This document shows, piece by piece, positions 35,957 through 41,126 of a stretch of DNA of 41,126 nt. This DNA comes from Abyssibacter profundi. GTDB lineage: Bacteria > Pseudomonadota > Gammaproteobacteria > Nevskiales > OUC007. The DNA is taken from the NCBI RefSeq assembly GCF_003151135.1, contig NZ_QEQK01000021.1, forward strand, positions 1 through 41,126. Direction: 5' to 3'. The notes beneath the pieces were generated by a model that did not search any database, was not told where the DNA came from, and saw nothing but the letters and a program-made list of their open reading frames with translations. How positions within the stretch are numbered: position 1 is the first letter of the stretch; each line of letters opens with the position of its first letter. The position numbers and the translations under genes were made by a program.

Positions 35957-36916
35957 GTGAAAACCCTATATCCCGAACTGCCGGCCCGTGTGACCGGCAC
36001 CCTGCCCCCCGAAGACGGCCACACCGTGTGGTTCGAAGAGTCGGGCAACCCGGACGGAATTCCCGTGGTGTTCGTGCATGGCGGCCCCGGTGGCGGCACC
36101 CAGCCGCTGTACCGCCGCTTTTTCGATCCCGACCGCTATCGCATCGTGCTGTTCGACCAGCGCGGCTGCGGTCGGTCCACGCCCCACGCCGAGCTGGAAC
36201 ACAACAACACCTGGGCGCTGGTCAGCGACATGGAGCGACTGCGCGAGCACTTGGACATCAAGGCCTGGGTCGTGTTTGGCGGCTCCTGGGGCTCGACACT
36301 GTCGCTGGCCTACTCGCAAAACCATCCCGACCGCTGCCTGGCCATCATTCTGCGCGGCATTTTCCTGCTGCGGCAGCAGGAGCTGGAATGGTTTTATCAG
36401 GACGGTGCCAGCCGCATGTTTCCCGATGCCTGGCAGCGTTACTACCACGCCATTCCGGAAGCGGAACGCGATGACCTGCTGCAGGCCTACTACCGCCGCC
36501 TGACCCACGACGACCCCGAGGTTCGTATCCCGGCGGCCCGCGCCTGGGCTACCTGGGAGGCCTCGACCAGCAAGCTCATCCCCAGCGATTCGCTGGTGCA
36601 GTCTTTTGAGGATGCCAAGTTCGCAGAAGCCTTTGCCCGCATCGAGGCCCACTACTTCGTGCATGGCGGGTTTCTCGACCACCCTGACCAGCTCATCCAC
36701 AACGTGGAGCGCATCCGCCACATCCCGGGCTTTATCGTCCAGGGCCGTTACGACGTGGTCTGCCCGCCGCAAACGGCCTGGGACCTGCATCGGGCCTGGC
36801 CGGAAGCCGAGTTCCACATGGTGCCGGATGCCGGCCATTCGGCCACCGAGCCCGGCATCGTCGACCGACTGGTGGATGCCACCGACCGCACGGCCGATCG
36901 CCTGTTCGGGGGCTAA
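35957..36916 (+). CDS. pip: Proline iminopeptidase (prolyl aminopeptidase, family S33)
   Basis: A 319-residue alpha/beta-hydrolase that removes N-terminal proline from peptides in the cytoplasm. Seen: the oxyanion segment HGGPGGG (41-47), DQRGCGRSTPHAELEHNNTW, the nucleophile Ser110 in GGSWGS, the acid in QGRYDVVCPP and the His in DAGHS. These are the signature motifs of bacterial prolyl aminopeptidases, and the length is typical. The start is GTG 35957; no in-frame ATG gives the conserved N-terminus. It converges with the HD-like gene 22 bases downstream. Confidence 0.94.
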   Translation: MKTLYPELPARVTGTLPPEDGHTVWFEESGNPDGIPVVFVHGGPGGGTQPLYRRFFDPDRYRIVLFDQRGCGRSTPHAELEHNNTWALVSDMERLREHLDIKAWVVFGGSWGSTLSLAYSQNHPDRCLAIILRGIFLLRQQELEWFYQDGASRMFPDAWQRYYHAIPEAERDDLLQAYYRRLTHDDPEVRIPAARAWATWEASTSKLIPSDSLVQSFEDAKFAEAFARIEAHYFVHGGFLDHPDQLIHNVERIRHIPGFIVQGRYDVVCPPQTAWDLHRAWPEAEFHMVPDAGHSATEPGIVDRLVDATDRTADRLFGG

Positions 36917-36938
36917 GCCGCCTGCTGCCGGTGGGCCG

Positions 36939-37478
36939 TTACCAGCGGAACATCGGCAGCGGTGACCAGGGCTTGCGCAGAAAGCGCCGGCCGCCCAATT
37001 GCATCAACCGCTTGTGAAAGCCGGCGTTGGCGAAGCGGGCGCGCCCCGCCCGCAGCACCTCGCCGTCGATGCCATAACGCACCAGCCCCAACATGACATC
37101 GGCGGAATCCGCCCGCCGGTAGGGCTCGGCCACATCGGCATGCGGGCCGGTATAAGGCCGGAGCTTGTGGTGCCAGACCACCATGGCCACGACTGGATCC
37201 ACCCAGCCGGGCTCACCCATCTCGACCAGAGCGTCGCGCGCCAGGTCGGCTGAAGGGTCCAGATAATCCAGCGTGCCGTGCGTCCAGATGCCGAGGTCGT
37301 GGTAGATCGTGGCCACCGCGGCCTGTCGCATGGCGGTCTCGTCACTGACCAGCGAGTCGAATGCGTGCAGCACACGCGCACAGTGGTTGCGGTAGGCCAC
37401 CAGATCGGTACCCAGCGCCGCCTGGTATGGCTTCAGCCCGTCGTCCAGCGCGATCAGTGCAAGATCCAGCGGTGTCAT
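36939..37478 (-). CDS. HD-domain-like putative phosphohydrolase
   Basis: About 179 residues. Metal-ligand-like residues in the HD order are visible: His32 (NHCARVLH), His60-Asp61 (IYHDLGIW) and a later WHHKLRPY. This suggests an HD-superfamily hydrolase of unknown substrate. The start is ATG 37478, supported by GGAGG five bases upstream. It overlaps the stop codon of the preceding gene as ATGA, so the two are translationally coupled. A longer frame starting at 37505 would run inside the preceding gene. Confidence 0.75.
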   Translation of the reverse strand: MTPLDLALIALDDGLKPYQAALGTDLVAYRNHCARVLHAFDSLVSDETAMRQAAVATIYHDLGIWTHGTLDYLDPSADLARDALVEMGEPGWVDPVVAMVVWHHKLRPYTGPHADVAEPYRRADSADVMLGLVRYGIDGEVLRAGRARFANAGFHKRLMQLGGRRFLRKPWSPLPMFRW

Positions 37479-38665
37479 ACGGCCCTCCCTGGGCGTGGCG
37501 TCCATTGGCTGTCGAAACGCATGCCGGCCTGTTGCAGGCGGTGGATGAGCGGCTCGCCAAACGCCATGGCCGGGGTGATCACACCGGCATGGTCCGGCGT
37601 CTTATCCAGCAGCACACAAAGCGCGGCCTCACCGAGCATCTTGGCGGTTTCGTCATAACCGGGGTCGCCACCGCTGACCTGCGTGCGCAGCGCCTGCCCC
37701 CCGGCATCAGCCAGAAACCGCACCTCAAACCAGCTTCTGGCTCGCCGCTCCGGGCTGGGCCCTTGCCCGGCCGTACGTCGCGATAACAGCCAGCGCCGGG
37801 TTGGCGGTATCTGCGCCAGTGCGAAGAGCGTTGTCGCCCCGGCCCCGCCTGCCAGCACCAGCGGCCAGTGCTTGAGCTGCAGATAATGGGCGTAGCGAAA
37901 ATCCGGTCCGTAGCGGTCCAGTGCCCGGGCCGAACGCCGGATCACCTGCGGGTCGATGGTAGGAAACGGCACCGCCCAGCCGCCGATCTGCGGCTCCCGG
38001 CGCAGCCCCGGCGGCAAGGCCCGAACCTGCCGGCCCGAGGGCGCGGGTGAGCGCCCCCGTTGGCGGCGCAGCTGCAGGTAATGCCTGGCCCGCGAGAACG
38101 CATGGATGGCCGACTGCCAGGTGCCTCCAGACACATCCATAGACAGCGACACATAGCCGCGAATCCGCAAGGGCACATCCGGCGGGCATTGCAACACGGT
38201 ATACAGCACGCCCAGATCATGCGGAATGGAATCGAAGCCGCAGCAATTGATGATCTTTGCGCCCGTGTCGCGGGCCACCGCGTCGTAGCGCTGCAGGCAC
38301 AGCTCGACAAATTCCGGCTCGCCGGTCAGGTCCAGATAATGCGTCCCGGCCTCGGCGCAGGCTTTAACCAGCGGCTCGCCGTAGTGAATGTACGGCCCCA
38401 CCGTCGTGACCACCGCCCGGGTCGACGCCGCCATGGCGGCCAGCGATTCCGGATTGTTCACATCGGCCTGCACCAGCCCCAGCGACTCGCAGGCGGGCGA
38501 CAGCTTGGCCAAGCGACGCTTCACATCGGCCAGCTTGCGCACGCTACGCCCGGCCAGCGCCCAGCGCAGCGAGTCCGGCGCATGGCGCGCCAGGTACTCC
38601 GCCGTGAGGCCGCCGGTAAACCCGGTGGCACCAAACAGAATCAGGTCATTCATGGGTTGAGGCAC
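37475..38665 (-). CDS. Saccharopine dehydrogenase-like NAD(P)-binding protein (trans-acting enoyl reductase type)
   Basis: A 396-residue protein with an N-terminal Rossmann motif GATGFTGGLTAEYLARHAP and the family segments VVTTVGPYIHYGEPLVKACAEAG and YLDLTGEPEF, plus NCCGFDSIPHDLG. This combination marks the saccharopine dehydrogenase NADP-binding family that includes mycobacterial trans-acting enoyl reductases. The reaction here is unknown. GTG 38665 has AGGGA seven bases before it; ATG 38653 is an alternative and nearer the conserved start. Coupled to the HD-like gene through ATGA. Confidence 0.88.
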   Translation of the reverse strand: MPQPMNDLILFGATGFTGGLTAEYLARHAPDSLRWALAGRSVRKLADVKRRLAKLSPACESLGLVQADVNNPESLAAMAASTRAVVTTVGPYIHYGEPLVKACAEAGTHYLDLTGEPEFVELCLQRYDAVARDTGAKIINCCGFDSIPHDLGVLYTVLQCPPDVPLRIRGYVSLSMDVSGGTWQSAIHAFSRARHYLQLRRQRGRSPAPSGRQVRALPPGLRREPQIGGWAVPFPTIDPQVIRRSARALDRYGPDFRYAHYLQLKHWPLVLAGGAGATTLFALAQIPPTRRWLLSRRTAGQGPSPERRARSWFEVRFLADAGGQALRTQVSGGDPGYDETAKMLGEAALCVLLDKTPDHAGVITPAMAFGEPLIHRLQQAGMRFDSQWTPRPGRAV

Positions 38666-38749
38666 GCGGCGGTCCCTGCGGTGTGGCTCGGATCAGATCG
38701 CCCAGACTATAGAGCACGCGCAGCCACCCTCGTGCGGCTGCGCAGCCCA

Positions 38750-39928
38750 TCAGCGCTGCAGCGGCTCCGGCGTTGTGGCGACCGAGCTGGGGTCGATGAG
38801 AATTTTGGCGTGCTGCTCGGGATCGGCCAGCGCATCAAAGGCCCCGGCCACACCATCCAGCCCCACCACGCCGCTGATCATCGGCTCGCAGGCCACCTTG
38901 CCCTCGGCAATCAGATGCAGGGTGTCGCGGTATTCCAGCGGCGTTTGCCCGAAGACAAAGCGCAGGTCGATTTCTTTTTGAATGGCCAAAGCCGGCTCGA
39001 ATCGATCCACATGCATACACACGCCCACCACCACCACGCGCGACATGATCGGCGCCTGATCGATGATCTGCTGAACAATGCCCGGCACGCCCACGCACTC
39101 GAAAATCACCGGCCGCTGGGGCATACCGACACCCAGTGTTTCAACCGCACGCCAGATCAGATGCGACGGAATGGGCAGACGCGCCAGCGCATCCTGGGTA
39201 TCGACGCCCAGCTTCAGCAGATCCGGTAACTCATGGAAAAACTGATGTTTGCCCCGGTCGGCATAGGGATTGTCTTCAGCCGGGTCCACCACGACATCGG
39301 CCCCGCACTGCCGGGCCAGCGCCCGCCGCCCCGGTGAAAAGTCGCTGGCCACCACCGTGGCCACGCCCCGCGCCTTGAGCAGGCAGATCACCGCCAGCCC
39401 CACCGGCCCGCAGCCGATCACGACCGCCATATCGCGCTTGCCGATGTCGCTGCGTTGCACCGCATGCAGGCCCACCGACATGGGCTCCGTCAACGCCGCC
39501 ATATCCGCCGACAGCCCATTGGGCACCGGCAGCAGGGCCGACTCCTGCAACAACATCCGCTCGGCGTACCCACCGGTGGCAATCGGCGATAGCCCGCAGA
39601 GGTGGATATCCGACCCCACCCGCAAAAACGGCTGCGCCACGACCCGCGTGCCGACCTTTAATCGCTTGCGCGTACCCGGCCCATGCTCCAGCACCCGCCC
39701 GCACAGCTCATGCCCAAACACCAGACGATCCGAGCTCGACGGCACCAAGTGCCCTGCACCCACGCGCCCCAGCAAGCCCTTCATCTCATCGCAGGCATGC
39801 CGCAAGTGCAGATCCGACCCGCAAATCCCGCAGCGCTCCACCTCAATCAACACCTGCCCCTTGGCAGGCACCAGCTCGGGTAAATCCTCCACCGTCATCG
39901 CGGTGTTCTGGCAAACCACTGCTCGCAC
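38750..39928 (-). CDS. Zinc-binding medium-chain alcohol dehydrogenase
   Basis: A 392-residue MDR enzyme. Catalytic zinc ligands are visible: Cys36 in CGICGSDLH and His73-Glu74 in FGHELCGRV. The NAD(P)-binding motif is VVIGCGPVGLAVI. The four-cysteine structural zinc lobe of classical ADHs is not evident, which occurs in related subfamilies. Substrate is unknown. The start is GTG 39928 (VRAVVCQN), where GGGAGA lies four to nine bases upstream; frames starting earlier add unrelated residues. It faces the same way as the saccharopine-like gene, 84 bases apart. Confidence 0.9.
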   Translation of the reverse strand: MRAVVCQNTAMTVEDLPELVPAKGQVLIEVERCGICGSDLHLRHACDEMKGLLGRVGAGHLVPSSSDRLVFGHELCGRVLEHGPGTRKRLKVGTRVVAQPFLRVGSDIHLCGLSPIATGGYAERMLLQESALLPVPNGLSADMAALTEPMSVGLHAVQRSDIGKRDMAVVIGCGPVGLAVICLLKARGVATVVASDFSPGRRALARQCGADVVVDPAEDNPYADRGKHQFFHELPDLLKLGVDTQDALARLPIPSHLIWRAVETLGVGMPQRPVIFECVGVPGIVQQIIDQAPIMSRVVVVGVCMHVDRFEPALAIQKEIDLRFVFGQTPLEYRDTLHLIAEGKVACEPMISGVVGLDGVAGAFDALADPEQHAKILIDPSSVATTPEPLQR

Positions 39929-40108
39929 GCGTCTCTCCCTTGTTGTGTTGGTACCGCCCCACACTCCCTGCATCGCAGACTACCAACGAGACGACACCAG
40001 CACACGGCACCTAGTCATACCCTCAAACACCAGCTGTGTCCGTTTTTTTCCGCAGAACTCGTAGTATGTGATGGAATTTAGGGCACTACGCTGGCTCAAG
40101 ACGCGTGC

Positions 40109-40262
40109 TATACGGCATTTGGCCGTAACTCCACGCTCGCCACACCGCAATTGCACGACAACGCCTAGGTGATTCAGTGACTTACAGAGCATTAGCGCTC
40201 GTTATACCGCAAGCATCCTGCGTGCTATACGGCATTTTGCAATCCGATGAGCGTTAGAGCGC
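40109..40262 (+). repeat. Leader of cassette array 2, shared with array 1
   Basis: The 37 bases before the first cassette ORF (40226-40262) match the array-1 leader (4915-4951, opposite strand) at 32 positions. TATACGGCATTT occurs twice (40109-40120, 40226-40237) and GTTATACCGC once (40201-40210). The region 39929-40108 has no recognised gene. Confidence 0.55.
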
Positions 40263-40631
40263 ATGAAGCGCATTCGCACATACCTCTGGTTTTCTCTTTT
40301 TCTGGCACTGATCTCTGGTTGGGTTGTCGGTGGCATGTGGAAATTCCAGCACGCGCTACCCACCGCTGATTGGGCCGCAACTGGTGTGCCCTTGTGGGAG
40401 CGCTGGCTACAAAAAGCGGAATGGTTCTTGGAAGGTTTCTGGCCGGCGGCACTCGTCGGATTTCTAGCGGGCCCGATCGTCTTTCAGTTAGTGCCTTCGG
40501 AAGAATGGATTGCAGCAGACCGTACCGGCAAGAGACGCAGGATGGTTTCAATCACCGGCACCATCTTGCTTTATTTGTTTGCCGGCCTGTTGGCGGCTCA
40601 TTTCGTTTGGGTGTCGTGGCATGCCCTCTAA
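40263..40631 (+). CDS. Three-helix membrane protein of unknown function (cassette gene)
   Basis: A 122-residue hydrophobic protein with predicted transmembrane helices near residues 8-25, 55-77 and 95-118, and a charged loop (ADRTGKRRRM) between the second and third. No family was recognised. The ATG lies three bases after the core-containing leader, and the TAA stop is formed inside the attC core, as for cassette genes in array 1. No promoter of its own is evident. Confidence 0.7.
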   Translation: MKRIRTYLWFSLFLALISGWVVGGMWKFQHALPTADWAATGVPLWERWLQKAEWFLEGFWPAALVGFLAGPIVFQLVPSEEWIAADRTGKRRRMVSITGTILLYLFAGLLAAHFVWVSWHAL

Positions 40632-40712
40632 CATCGCCATGGAGCGAGACGTATTCTCCGCTACGCGCTTCGCGCTCCACTCCAAATATGCCGCTCATGG
40701 TGGGCGTTGGGC
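40626..40712 (+). other. attC site 5
   Basis: An 87-bp site bounded by CTCTAAC (40626-40632) and GTTGGGC (40706-40712). Arms CGCCATGGAGCG / CGCTCATGGTGGGCG and tip GAGCG-type repeats (GCGCTTCGCGC) form the palindrome. It separates the 3-TM cassette from the DUF2971 cassette. Confidence 0.85.
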
Positions 40713-40727
40713 TTCAAGGCAAAGAGC

Positions 40728-40982
40728 ATGAGTAAGCCGATATACAAGTATGTTGGGCCTGACATACTCGAAAAATCTTTCAGTAACGAGGGAGAGTGTC
40801 GCTTCAAATGCTCACTTCCGAAAGACTTCAATGACCCGTATGAGCTGTTTCTGGCCGTCGACTACAATCAGAAGCCCGAACTTCTGGCTTTCTATGCGGA
40901 AACAGTGGGGAATCTTCCTCAACGCGCCACCACATGTTTTTCTAAATCACCTTCAGTTATCCCAATGTGGGCGCACTACTTG
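40728..40982 (+). pseudogene. DUF2971 family gene, 5' part, interrupted by IS30-family element
   Basis: Starts MSKPIYKYVGPDILEKSFSN and continues with PKDFNDPYELFL, TTCFSKSP and PMWAHY, which are the conserved blocks of DUF2971 proteins in the right order. After MWAHY the similarity stops exactly where an IS30-type transposase end begins on the other strand, so the gene is split. The family (often 200-300 residues) has no established biochemical role and is common in accessory DNA. AAAGAG lies before the ATG. Its cassette start is the core at 40706-40712. Confidence 0.82.
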
Positions 40983-41126
40983 GATTCAAGAATCAAGTGC
41001 AACATGATTGAGATAATCCGCCGTTGCTTGGTCGAAAAGCTCCTGCGGGGTCTGAAAGTCAAAACGTTTTCTTGGCCGGGTGTTCAGCAGCCACGCGACG
41101 TCGTTCAGGCGGACCTGGCTCACACC
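40980..41126 (-). mobile_element. IS30-family insertion sequence, one end
   Basis: The element enters from the right window edge, carries the transposase C-terminus (40986-41126), and ends near 40980, where the DUF2971 reading frame loses similarity. The exact inverted repeat and target duplication cannot be set because the other end is outside the window. Confidence 0.7.
40986..41126 (-). CDS. IS30-family transposase, C-terminal fragment
   Basis: Minus-strand frame open from the window edge to TGA at 40986-40988. It encodes about 46 residues including LLNTRPRKRFDFQTPQELF, the conserved C-terminal block of IS30-family DDE transposases (LN.RPRK..G..TP.E.F). The catalytic DDE residues lie outside the window. 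Confidence 0.8.
   Translation of the reverse strand, partial: GVSQVRLNDVAWLLNTRPRKRFDFQTPQELFDQATADYLNHVALDS

Larger units (their letters stand above)
40253..41126 (+). mobile_element. Integrase-less integron cassette array 2 (cut by IS30 and the window edge)
   Basis: The first cassette is bounded by matching cores GTTAGAG (40253-40259) and CTCTAAC (40626-40632). The second starts at GTTGGGC (40706-40712) and is broken by an IS30-family insertion. It reads rightward, away from array 1, with 35 kb of chromosome between them. Confidence 0.8.

Overview
The window looks like a GC-rich gammaproteobacterial chromosome whose two ends carry AT-richer integron gene cassettes and insertion sequences. 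No rRNA, tRNA, CRISPR array, plasmid origin or integron integrase was seen. Gene content (metK-ahcY-metF, PagL-like deacylase, Tat-exported PhoX, large secreted lipoprotein hydrolases) would fit a Nevskiales/Salinisphaera-like bacterium, but that placement is only a guess.

Left end (1-5090). A truncated IS1111-group element (1 to about 457) is followed by a complete IS110-group element (463-1648). The IS110 element sits inside an integron attC site. Its 5' non-coding region folds like a bridge RNA, and its loops carry short matches to the attC target and to the element's own right end. Next, reading leftward on the minus strand, is an integrase-less cassette array: an unknown 4-TM protein, a two-gene membrane-protein cassette, a small secreted protein, and a mercury cassette (merR, 4-TM transporter, GDCCVxC protein). 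The mercury cassette has its own MerR operator-promoter. The core sites match at both ends of every cassette, which fixes the array structure.

Centre (5.3-39.9 kb). This is chromosomal. It holds a thioredoxin-fold protein; the SAM-cycle operon metK-ahcY-metF; phoX with a Pho box; a lipoprotein; a CalB-like lipase lipoprotein; an MHYT histidine kinase; a DUF3228 protein; a lactate-oxidase-type flavoenzyme; and a PagL-like lipid A deacylase next to a MarR regulator, with a shared operator motif in front of both. A large M19-like hydrolase gene is interrupted by a 266-bp palindromic MITE. Beside it is a 12.1-kb gene for a 4,039-residue lipoprotein that joins five PKD-like repeats, a ceramidase-like domain, a GxSxG hydrolase, an esterase and a second ceramidase-like domain, with Cys-pair linkers between them. 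A winged-helix-like protein, a class V PLP enzyme, prolyl aminopeptidase, an HD-like protein, a saccharopine dehydrogenase-like reductase and a zinc alcohol dehydrogenase follow.

Right end (40.1-41.1 kb). A second cassette array points outward on the plus strand. It starts with the same leader sequence as the left array, carries an unknown 3-TM protein and a DUF2971 gene, and the latter is cut by an IS30-family element running off the window.

Overall theme: the core encodes extracellular scavenging of lipid, phosphate and peptide plus one-carbon metabolism. It is flanked by two outward-facing cassette arrays that insertion sequences have entered.
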